Source of the DNA: Lysobacterales bacterium
GTDB lineage: Bacteria > Pseudomonadota > Gammaproteobacteria > Xanthomonadales > SZUA-36
Assembly: GCA_021648045.1 (NCBI GenBank)
Contig: JAKITM010000050.1
Coordinates: 1 to 15,449, forward strand
Direction of reading: 5' to 3'
DNA: 15,449 nt
The notes under the pieces were generated by a model. The model was not told where the DNA came from and made no database searches. It saw nothing but the letters and a program-made list of their open reading frames with translations. The translations under genes and the position numbers were made by a program. Shown piece by piece: positions 7,599 to 14,986 of this stretch; position 1 is the first letter of the stretch, and each line of letters begins with the position of its first letter.

Positions 7599-8678
7599 TT
7601 AATGCCAGTGATATCGTACCTTGCATTTATTCAGTTGCCCCCATGCCAGCAATTGCTCTCTTTGCATCCGCCCAACCACAATCGCGGGTGGAATCTCCAG
7701 TTTACTGGCAAACTGCTTGACTGCAGCATAGGTTTTTTCAAGTTCTGGCAGTCGTTTTGCATCAGCTGGTGGTATGAGTAAGTTACTCGCAAATTTATCG
7801 GCTTCTTGCTCATGTTGATCGTCAAGGTTTTTAATTTCTAGAAACAGCATTTTTTTGCCATGTAAGAGAATGTGACCCACTTCATGGAAAAAGGCAAACC
7901 ATAAGTGGTCATTGGTCGCGTGGCGTAGGCTGAGCATCAGCATGGCTTTATCGGGAGCAAGCCAGCGTGTTGCACCACTGACTGGGCAGCCCTTAGGTGT
8001 TGGTACAAACACAACGGCTACACCTAATTCCGCACAGACCTGGGTTAGCTTTGGTACAAATATTTCAGGTTCAACTTCGTTACTCAGTGCGCGCAATACC
8101 GGTAGTGTCTGTATAAATTTAGCTTTATCAAATGGCTTGCAGTTAATCTCACTAGCTAGGCGTTCACCCTGTCGTAACCAGGTTGATACGGCTGCACCTT
8201 CTTTTTCAAATTTATTTGAGGCTCTAAAGGCTGCTACTGGCTCGGTGTATCTTTGATTCCAAATTGCTACAGATGAGACGCCAAAATATTTCAGGCACTC
8301 GGCTACCTGCTGACCTTTGTGAGAAAACTTTCTTATCCATCCAAATTTAAGCATATCGGCCAGCGGTAATTGCTTCAGCCAGTCAGACTGTGCCACCAAG
8401 GCAGTAAATTCTCTTTGTCTTGCGAGTGACTCTCTATACTGCACTTCACGCACCAGCCAAAAGCGAGCCGTGCTTCCCAACACCCTTTCAAGTTTTAGTG
8501 CGGTATCTTCTGTAATAGAGGCCTTACCATTAATTAGTAAACTGACATGTTTTCTTGTGTAGCCGCAACGCTGAGCAAATTCTGCCTGTGACCAAGCCTT
8601 TTCTTCCAGCAAGTCGGCAATGCTATCACCCGGTGGAGAAATCCAGTCAGGCTGAAATGTGGTTGCTTGTTCAGTCAT
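7599..8678 (-). CDS. higA: HigA-type antitoxin fused to ImmA/IrrE-like zinc peptidase
   Basis: A 359-residue protein starting MTEQATTFQPDWISPPGDSI, the usual HigA opening. Residues about 19-75 form an XRE helix-turn-helix (WSQAEFAQRCGYTRKHVSLL) that should bind the operon's operators and neutralise HigB. After a helical linker, the C-terminal half is an ImmA/IrrE (COG2856) domain with zinc-binding HEVGH at 265-269, a further H273, and E290/E292 in HEQEADKFA, so the catalytic residues are intact. Such fusions are known as XRE regulators with a metallopeptidase domain; the cleaved substrate here is unknown. The ATG at 8678 is chosen over an upstream ATG at 8699 because it matches family starts, has GGAG 6 nt upstream, and gives an 8-nt overlap with higB (ATGACTGA), a sign of translational coupling. 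Confidence 0.88.
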   Translation of the reverse strand: MTEQATTFQPDWISPPGDSIADLLEEKAWSQAEFAQRCGYTRKHVSLLINGKASITEDTALKLERVLGSTARFWLVREVQYRESLARQREFTALVAQSDWLKQLPLADMLKFGWIRKFSHKGQQVAECLKYFGVSSVAIWNQRYTEPVAAFRASNKFEKEGAAVSTWLRQGERLASEINCKPFDKAKFIQTLPVLRALSNEVEPEIFVPKLTQVCAELGVAVVFVPTPKGCPVSGATRWLAPDKAMLMLSLRHATNDHLWFAFFHEVGHILLHGKKMLFLEIKNLDDQHEQEADKFASNLLIPPADAKRLPELEKTYAAVKQFASKLEIPPAIVVGRMQREQLLAWGQLNKCKVRYHWH

Positions 8679-9000
8679 GATAGTCTCCAATAAATACAAT
8701 CGTTATACGCGTTACCTGGGCCCAATCAATGCCGCCATCATCAAATGTTGGAACGGAATCATGAGCTGGCTCAAAAACTAGGCGAAATCCACCGTGCAAG
8801 CTAAGCGAAAATCGACCATGCCATTCGCCTTTTAAAGGGTGTGGCCGCCCTGTTATTAGTTCCCGTACATGTGCTGCCGCAGAAAGGTCACTTAACCTAC
8901 CTCCTAGCTTTCGTGCACAGACTTGCCCCAAGTTTTTGACTGCAAGTCTTTCTTGTTTACAAAGGGCACGCAATTTATCATCGAGAAATAGAATTTCCAA
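8671..9000 (-). CDS. higB: HigB/RelE-superfamily toxin
   Basis: A 109-residue protein with the killer-protein (HigB) pattern: MEILFLDDKLRALC at the N-terminus, then KLGGRLSDLSAAAHVREL, and a C-terminal RelE-like strand block PHPLKGEWHGRFSLSLHGGF followed by RLVFEP. The family cleaves mRNA at the ribosome and is held inactive by HigA, encoded immediately downstream. The start is a TTG codon at 9000: the next upstream in-frame codons give no ATG before a stop (9012-9010), and homologues begin MEI at this place. No clear Shine-Dalgarno precedes it. A weak start would keep toxin output low relative to the antitoxin. Toxin-first gene order is typical of higBA. Confidence 0.87.
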   Translation of the reverse strand: MEILFLDDKLRALCKQERLAVKNLGQVCARKLGGRLSDLSAAAHVRELITGRPHPLKGEWHGRFSLSLHGGFRLVFEPAHDSVPTFDDGGIDWAQVTRITIVFIGDYHD

Positions 9001-9017
9001 TCTGATGGCTCATATAG

Positions 9018-9068
9018 TGTTTACCAAGCTGGTAAACAATTTTAATTGTTAAGGTTGTTTATTGTCAA
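9018..9068 (-). promoter_or_regulatory. higBA promoter with two nested palindromic operators
   Basis: On the minus strand a perfect TTGACA (9068-9063) and TAAAAT (9044-9039) are separated by 18 bp. Two perfect inverted repeats overlap the -10 and expected start point: TGTTTACC-aagct-GGTAAACA (9018-9038) and AACAATT-tt-AATTGTT (9035-9050). These are natural binding sites for the dimeric HigA helix-turn-helix, implying autorepression. The predicted leader to the TTG start is about 30 nt. Confidence 0.8.
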
Positions 9069-9370
9069 GCAAACATTTCAATATTATCAATCAATCGGGG
9101 GCAGGCTAGAATGGCACTAGCTTAAGTCTTTCTTGCATTGATTCAGCACCTTCTAACTTGGCTTTAAATAAGGGCTAAGCCATTGATAGGTCAAATGATA
9201 AAGCCCCTTAGGTTAGTTTTACGCGTGGGCATAAATGCCCACCCTTGTATGATCATCACACAGTTACTGGACATTTGTTTCCATAGACTGTATCTACGGT
9301 TAATGGGGGTAATGTACGCTATTCTGCCGGGAATGCCTTTATGCGGTGCCTCTCGATTTCCATCCTAAAT
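9069..9370. other. Intergenic region between higBA and the next gene
   Basis: No gene that I can support. A plus-strand open frame at 9183-9368 has no ribosome site or recognisable motif. The only clear structure is the 7-bp hairpin at 9225-9242. Confidence 0.5.
9225..9242. repeat. GTGGGCA-taaa-TGCCCAC hairpin, possible dispersed repeat
   Basis: A perfect 7-bp GC-rich stem with a 4-nt loop in an otherwise AT-rich intergenic region, with extra C residues on the right (CACCC). It has no T tract, so it is not a standard terminator. The 'GTGGGCA...TGCCCAC' form resembles small dispersed palindromes seen between genes in proteobacterial genomes, but only one copy is visible here. Confidence 0.4.
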
Positions 9371-10105
9371 TTAGGGTATAGATCTCTTTTTGATATATTC
9401 ATTCTGAGATAAAAAACTTATATTTATTTCATAAGTTGAGTTGTCCGTTGGCAGTCGTTGAGAAACGGCGAAACGCTTTTCAACAGGTGCTAAACCACAA
9501 GGGGAAGAACTGAACTTGGTGCGGTCAGGGTCCGGTAAAACACATTCAATATTTATAAGTCTGTTATTTACCTGCCGGCGGCGGAAACCATAACCAGGAG
9601 GGTTTAACTTATTCGCTGCCCAATTAGCATAGAAAAGCATAAACGCCCCCGAAGGCAGAAGGTGTTTTCCCTTATCCAGGTCAAGGTTCATACGGACATC
9701 ATGCACCCTATATTTACAACCTTCGTCAGGGTCGTGCTCGGTTAACGGGATTGTTATTGAATGCTTTCCATCGCTTATTTCGGGATAATAGGCGTATAGC
9801 TTGGTGGCGGTTCGGTCAGGGCTAAAGGGCATCAGCGCTTTACTTTGGCATAGTTTGCTATCGGATTGCGAATAGTAGTGAACTCGTATTACATAACTTA
9901 CCCCCCGCTCTATCTCTCCTGTGATTTTGATATTCCAATCCTCAGGCGTTACTGCTTTGGCTTTTCTCCCTCCGACGCCATAGGTAGCAAGCTCCTCAGC
10001 TGCTATTAAAGCATTTTGATTACCCCTCTGCTTTTTAGCCTTAAACCCTAGAGAGACTATTACTAATAAAACTACGATCCATGCTATAAATTTAATATAT
10101 TTCAC
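9371..10105 (-). CDS. Membrane-anchored protein of unknown function
   Basis: A 244-residue open frame starting at a GTG (10105); no alternative start occurs upstream before the in-frame stop at 10123-10121. Residues 3-21 (YIKFIAWIVVLLVIVSLGF) form a single membrane anchor or uncleaved signal, followed by basic KAKKQRG. The rest should lie in the periplasm and is rich in beta-prone stretches, such as VSYVIRVHYYSQSDSKLC and SITIPLTEHDPDEGCKYRV. Four cysteines in the soluble part could form two disulfides. I recognise no family. The ribosome site is weak (AAAAAGG next to the GTG). It is oriented away from the DUF2339 gene and stands alone. Confidence 0.65.
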   Translation of the reverse strand: MKYIKFIAWIVVLLVIVSLGFKAKKQRGNQNALIAAEELATYGVGGRKAKAVTPEDWNIKITGEIERGVSYVIRVHYYSQSDSKLCQSKALMPFSPDRTATKLYAYYPEISDGKHSITIPLTEHDPDEGCKYRVHDVRMNLDLDKGKHLLPSGAFMLFYANWAANKLNPPGYGFRRRQVNNRLINIECVLPDPDRTKFSSSPCGLAPVEKRFAVSQRLPTDNSTYEINISFLSQNEYIKKRSIP

Positions 10106-10518
10106 CTTTTTAGTCGCCGATTAAAAGTATTCGAGAAAACGAGGTATAACTCAATCATAGCCCCTTCCTCAGTAACAAGCCCCAAGATAACAGTAAAAAA
10201 TCACCTGTTTCAGAGCACTTTTGAATTAATGCAAAACACAAGGTCTGATACTATTTCGCATTGAGACAGTCTTTAAAATCACTTAGCCTACAGCTAACTA
10301 CAGCTAAGTCATACCATCAACTAGTATAGCGAACTACTCGATTAAGATTTGTTAGATCGTACGACTGGCCAAAACCATGAAACCGTAGGCTCTGAGCTGA
10401 GCGGCTAAAAATTCATGTCCCAAGTACCAGAATAGCGATATACTCCAATTGGGAGTTGGTTTCTAGCCGCTGACTATAAAGTTAACGGGGCCGCAGGGCC
10501 CTATAGAGCAAACTTAAA
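10106..10518. other. 413-bp intergenic region between divergent genes
   Basis: No gene recognised. It contains a tandem TACAGCTAAC/TACAGCTAAG repeat near 10290-10310, the inverted repeat at 10400-10471, and a GGGCC/GGCCC hairpin (10488-10492/10497-10501) just before the DUF2339 start. Promoters for both flanking genes are expected here, but I cannot point to a convincing one. Confidence 0.45.
10400..10471. repeat. 8-bp inverted repeat enclosing a 56-bp segment
   Basis: AGCGGCTA (10400-10407) and TAGCCGCT (10464-10471) are perfect inverted repeats. Inside is a further small palindrome, ACTCC-aattg-GGAGT (10442-10456). The structure could be a folded leader RNA for the DUF2339 gene or a small mobile-element relic. 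The sequence alone does not decide. Confidence 0.4.
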
Positions 10519-13290
10519 ATGAAGAAATATATTACAGCAGTTATTTTCTTTCTAATAACTTACGTTGTGACCAGCATTACTTCTCAATCTCATTCAATGC
10601 TGATAATAGTCTTGGCAACTTTCCTGGGTTATACCATTGCGCGTGTTGGTAGCTTGCAAAAAGAAGTACAACAATTGCGAGAAATGCTTTCCAGCAACCG
10701 GCGGGAAAAAGACAAACAAATACCCAGCTCCAGTGTCGCCGATAATGCTATAAAACCGGATTTCCAGGATAGTAATTATTCTACAGATAAGCGAGAGCAG
10801 TCAACCTCCGTTGTTGAATCCAAAACCGAGTCTGCGACTGATACAGGTGTCGACTTCAAGCCAGACTCAAGTCCGAGCCATGTACCAGCGCACACTGCGC
10901 AAGCCTCAACAGCTAACACTGATGGTCCGCCGCGCACTCAAACACCGCGGGTCCCTGGGCTTTCAGACAAAGTGTTTAGCTACCTAAAAGACTTTTTAAC
11001 TGGCGGCAACCTGTTTGTTAAAATCGGCATACTAATATTATTTTTTGGCGTCTCATTTCTACTTAAATATATATCTGATAAAGGCATGTTCCCTATCCAA
11101 TACCGCTTAATTGCTGTTGTTATAGGTGCTATTGCATTATTGCTGTTTGGCTGGCGTATCCGCAACCAAAAAGCCAAGTACGCGCTATTATTGCAAGGTG
11201 CGGGTATAGGCGTACTTTATTTGGTTATTTTTGCAGCATTTAACATGTATAACTTATTACCTTCACTGCCAACCTTTGTACTACTATTTATAGTTAGTAT
11301 GCTTGCAGCGGCACTAGCGGTACTACAAGATTCACGCGCACTTGCAATCATCGGGTTCTCTGGCGGTTTTCTGGCGCCTGTTCTGGCATCATCCGGCTCC
11401 GGAAACCATGTGGGGCTATTTAGTTATTACGCCATTCTTAATGTTGCGTTGGTCGCTGTAGCTTGGTTTAAGGCCTGGAGGCCACTGAACCTGCTGGGTT
11501 TTGCCTTCACTTTTATAATTGGTAGTGTATGGGGAGCATTCAATTATCAAGCAGAGAACTTCAGTACAACTGAACCTTTTCTGCTGCTATTTTTCCTGTT
11601 CTATGTATTAATTGCTGTTCTATTTGCCTTGCGTCAACCGCCAAAATTGCGTGGCTATGTCGATGGCACACTGCTATTTGGCGTACCTTTGGCTGCATCT
11701 GCCTTGCAGTATTTACTGGTCAAAGATATTGAGTACGGTGTGGCAATGTCTGCTCTTGGTTTTGGTGCCTTTTATATATCGCTGGCAATATTCCTCTGGA
11801 AAAAAGCAGGCGATGAACTACGGCTATTATCAGAAGCCTTTCTTGCCCTGGGCGTTATCTTTGCCTCGCTTGCCATTCCATTTGCAATTTCGCCCGCATA
11901 TACAGCCGCAGCATGGGGACTGGAAGGGCTGGGTTTAATCTGGCTGGGTACTCGTCAAAACCGGATATCCGTACGCCTGTTCGGTCTACTGTTACAGCTG
12001 GGTGCTGCTGTAATCGTCTTATGGAACAGTAACTACGAACAACAAATGGCATTTATCAATGGTGATTTTATTAGTGCGCTTATGATGGCGGTTGCAGGAA
12101 TTCTCAGTGCCCGTTTGCTGTATAAGGAATACCAGGGAAAGCACAGATGGGAAACTAAACTCAGCCCAATTTTATTAATCTGGGGGTTGCTCTGGTTAAC
12201 TGTCGGCTTCATTAACCAAGTATATGAGCATTATCCAGACCGCTATTTAAATCATGCTGTACTTGGGTTTGCCAGCATTCTCAGTATCATCTTCACATTC
12301 ACTGCGCTACGCACAAAACCTGTGTGGCAGCATGCATGGATTGTTGCAGTGACATTGCTTCCGGTTATGTTTATGGCTTTGCTGTTCGACATGCACAGCA
12401 ATCCAAGCGCCGCTTATGGGTGGTTGGTATGGCCGTTTGCATTTGCTACATTTTACTGGCTACTCCGCCAACTGGATGATACAGAAACCAAGCTTAAAAT
12501 TATTCCGTGGCTGCACACCACAGCATTGCTGCTTGCGGTATTACTTATTGCCATTGAGGCAAGCTGGATAATTGCTACAAAACTTCAACTCAGCAGTGGC
12601 TGGCAGATCATCGGCTGGGCTATCCCTGCTGTCATCGCTTTGATTATTGTCAGTAAGTCAAAAAGGTGGCCTTTCGGTCAGCATGCTGATGCTTATCAAC
12701 AAAATGCAGCTGCTATTCTGGCCGCGGCTTTGGTGCTATGGAGCATTGGCGCCATCATAAGCCGGGGAGATGCCTACCCTATCGCTTGGATACCGGTATT
12801 AAATCCGGCAGATATTATGTTTGGAGTTGTGCTTATGACACTTGTTAACTGGTGGCGGCGCTCTAATAAGGTATTCGAAACACTAAACATTCCAACCCGC
12901 AATGTGCAAGCGGGGCTCGCAGGACTGTTTTTTCTCTGGCTTAACTTCAGCGTGTTTCGTATTTCTCACCACTGGTTTAAGGTAAGTTACGATTTTAATA
13001 GTATGTTTGATTCTTCTCTAACTCAAACCACAATCTCTATACTCTGGGCGCTTATCGGAGTGATAATTACAGTAATCGCCAGCCGTAAAAACTTGCGTCC
13101 AATATGGATTGTAGGCGGTATATTACTAGCGCTGGTGGTCTTGAAGCTGTTCCTGGTCGATTTATCGGAGTTAGGTGGCATTGGGCGTATTGTTTCCTTC
13201 ATGATTGTCGGTGGCTTGTTAACCAGCATTGGCTACTTCGCACCACTACCTGGAGATGAAAATGATGAGGTTGTTAAAAACCGTGATTAG
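10519..13290 (+). CDS. DUF2339 polytopic inner-membrane protein
   Basis: An intact 923-residue protein. It opens with a transmembrane hairpin (about 5-42), then a short coiled-coil-like piece (VGSLQKEVQQLREMLSS) and a polar, low-complexity linker to about residue 150. From there the DUF2339 core follows: GGNLFVKIGILILFFGVSFL (162-181), GWRIRNQKAKYALLLQGAGI and a long series of about two dozen hydrophobic helices. It ends with the family's FLVDLSELGGIGRIVSF, the last helix and a short GYFAPLPG tail. The molecular function of the family is not established; its size and topology suit a transporter-like or envelope-assembly role. The ATG at 10519 has no good Shine-Dalgarno (GAG 9-11 nt upstream), yet the signal-like helix begins at once. 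The end overlaps the DUF3999 gene by 29 bp. Confidence 0.93.
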   Translation: MKKYITAVIFFLITYVVTSITSQSHSMLIIVLATFLGYTIARVGSLQKEVQQLREMLSSNRREKDKQIPSSSVADNAIKPDFQDSNYSTDKREQSTSVVESKTESATDTGVDFKPDSSPSHVPAHTAQASTANTDGPPRTQTPRVPGLSDKVFSYLKDFLTGGNLFVKIGILILFFGVSFLLKYISDKGMFPIQYRLIAVVIGAIALLLFGWRIRNQKAKYALLLQGAGIGVLYLVIFAAFNMYNLLPSLPTFVLLFIVSMLAAALAVLQDSRALAIIGFSGGFLAPVLASSGSGNHVGLFSYYAILNVALVAVAWFKAWRPLNLLGFAFTFIIGSVWGAFNYQAENFSTTEPFLLLFFLFYVLIAVLFALRQPPKLRGYVDGTLLFGVPLAASALQYLLVKDIEYGVAMSALGFGAFYISLAIFLWKKAGDELRLLSEAFLALGVIFASLAIPFAISPAYTAAAWGLEGLGLIWLGTRQNRISVRLFGLLLQLGAAVIVLWNSNYEQQMAFINGDFISALMMAVAGILSARLLYKEYQGKHRWETKLSPILLIWGLLWLTVGFINQVYEHYPDRYLNHAVLGFASILSIIFTFTALRTKPVWQHAWIVAVTLLPVMFMALLFDMHSNPSAAYGWLVWPFAFATFYWLLRQLDDTETKLKIIPWLHTTALLLAVLLIAIEASWIIATKLQLSSGWQIIGWAIPAVIALIIVSKSKRWPFGQHADAYQQNAAAILAAALVLWSIGAIISRGDAYPIAWIPVLNPADIMFGVVLMTLVNWWRRSNKVFETLNIPTRNVQAGLAGLFFLWLNFSVFRISHHWFKVSYDFNSMFDSSLTQTTISILWALIGVIITVIASRKNLRPIWIVGGILLALVVLKLFLVDLSELGGIGRIVSFMIVGGLLTSIGYFAPLPGDENDEVVKNRD

Positions 13291-14653
13291 TATAACCAGC
13301 TCATTACAAAGATTTGCTCTGTTACTACTGGCCTTATTAGTTCCCGCGCTGGTGATAGCAGACAAACCACTGGCCCCAGAAAATTTCGCCTTTAGTTCAA
13401 CACTTTCTGAAGCCGATAACTCTCTCAGGGAAGTTACATTACCCATCAATATTCTGGAGAAGATACAACGCAAAGACTTCGGTGATTTACGCATTTTCAA
13501 CGCCCAAGGGCAGGAAGTCTTGCACCAATTCCGACCAGCAACTACTCGTAAGCAGATTATTCAAACAGCACTCAATTTTTACCCTTTCGATCGCGATCAG
13601 GTAGCTGACCCAGCCTATATTCGCATCAAAATACAACAAAACAGGAACACTCAGGTTATCAACCTGGACAGCGTCCAACAAAAACCACCAACTAGTAATG
13701 AATACCAATATATCGCTGAAAACAGGAACACTTCACAAGCACTGTGTGAATTAAACCTCAATTGGGACCAACCCAAGCCAAATATGATGCTGTCAATAAG
13801 AGTCGATAGCAGCAAGGATTTGCAAAACTGGTCAACACTCAATAGATCAGCAAATTTGTCCAAACTTGACTATGCCGGATCAAAACTCATTCATTCCAGG
13901 CTTAGCATTGCTTGCACCCAACACAGATACTTGCGTCTAAGCTGGGTCAAACCAGAACCAGGCCTCAAGCTTAAACGCATAACCGCTATATACAAACAGA
14001 AAAAAGAAAGTGTGTTACAACAGAAAGTAATCGGCAAACCTGATTATGGTGATGATGGCAACTGGCATTTCAAAACAGCCACCGTAGCCCCTGTTACCCA
14101 ATTGGAACTTATCCCGCCTACCGATGGTTTGCTTTATAAAGGTCGCCTATACTCAAGGCCAAACGATACCAGTCAATGGCGCCATCAATCGTTAATCAGC
14201 CAATACCAATTAAAAATATCTGGTACCAAGCTTTCCAGTACCCCGCTAATGCTAAGGCCTAACAATGATAGTTTTTGGAAAATTGAACTTGATTCGAGCA
14301 AACAGCTTAGGGATGATCAGCTTCCCGATATCAAATTTGGCTGGCGCCAGCAGAAACTTGTTTTCCTGGCCCAGGGAGAAGCTCCATTTACTCTTGCCTA
14401 CGGTAACAGCCAAATAGCAGCGAGCAATCATCATGGGATAAATGACCTCATTAAGGGAATGGCCGGCACAAGTGAAATGTTCGATCAAGTCACTCCTGGA
14501 AATCCCATTAAAAACACTAATATAACCAAACTTAACCCTGAACCTGAAAAAAGCACTCCGTGGGGACTCATTGGCTTATGGCTTCTGCTGGTACTGGGCA
14601 CTGCATTTTTAGGCTTTATGGCGTACCGTCTATATCGACAAATGAATGAGTAA
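13262..14653 (+). CDS. DUF3999 exported protein with C-terminal membrane anchor
   Basis: A protein of about 463 residues. The ATG at 13262 is chosen because GGAG lies 6 nt upstream (13252-13255); ATG codons at 13256 and 13265 are alternatives, and a TTG at 13229 is unlikely. Residues 1-33 are a signal peptide (LQRFALLLLALLVPALVIA). The large middle part is periplasmic and beta-rich, with an early IQRKDFGDLRIFNAQGQEV block typical of DUF3999. A C-terminal helix, WGLIGLWLLLVLGTAFLGF, then basic YRLYRQ, anchors it in the inner membrane. DUF3999 genes commonly sit next to DUF2339 genes. The overlap here implies translational coupling and probably a physical complex, with DUF3999 as the periplasmic partner. 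The biochemical role is unknown. Confidence 0.9.
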   Translation: MMRLLKTVISITSSLQRFALLLLALLVPALVIADKPLAPENFAFSSTLSEADNSLREVTLPINILEKIQRKDFGDLRIFNAQGQEVLHQFRPATTRKQIIQTALNFYPFDRDQVADPAYIRIKIQQNRNTQVINLDSVQQKPPTSNEYQYIAENRNTSQALCELNLNWDQPKPNMMLSIRVDSSKDLQNWSTLNRSANLSKLDYAGSKLIHSRLSIACTQHRYLRLSWVKPEPGLKLKRITAIYKQKKESVLQQKVIGKPDYGDDGNWHFKTATVAPVTQLELIPPTDGLLYKGRLYSRPNDTSQWRHQSLISQYQLKISGTKLSSTPLMLRPNNDSFWKIELDSSKQLRDDQLPDIKFGWRQQKLVFLAQGEAPFTLAYGNSQIAASNHHGINDLIKGMAGTSEMFDQVTPGNPIKNTNITKLNPEPEKSTPWGLIGLWLLLVLGTAFLGFMAYRLYRQMNE

Positions 14654-14986
14654 TGGCACAGAACCATACTACGATTTAATTATGTTTCATCTTATAAGGC
14701 GTATATAGCTAATTACTTAGAGTCTGCGTAATTGCCTGAAGCTTGGAGTTTCAAGCATTACTTCAATAGCGCTTAAAGTGCCATTCGTGCCTGTCCCCGG
14801 GGTTCCCGTTGGAAATACACCGCCCGTTCAGACTCATTTCATATTGGACAAGATTTTTGCTTCCCGCACACCGGTTGTCACTGTATAGTGGGATACGCGG
14901 AGTAACTTTGCATAATAAGTGATACTAAAAGTCACATATCAAAGTTAATTGGATCAATATATTATAATTTTAACTGGGAGATAGTT
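14654..14986 (+). other. Intergenic region upstream of the PAS sensor gene
   Basis: No gene recognised. It contains a small hairpin GCTTG-gagttt-CAAGC (14740-14755) after the DUF3999 gene without a T tract. A TATAAT (14963-14968) lies 18 nt before the sensor ATG. No good -35 accompanies it, so the promoter is only a possibility. Confidence 0.45.

Noticed and set aside
9183..9368. Plus-strand open frame of 61 codons in the higBA upstream region.
   Set aside because: No ribosome site and no recognisable motif, and it spans the hairpin at 9225-9242.
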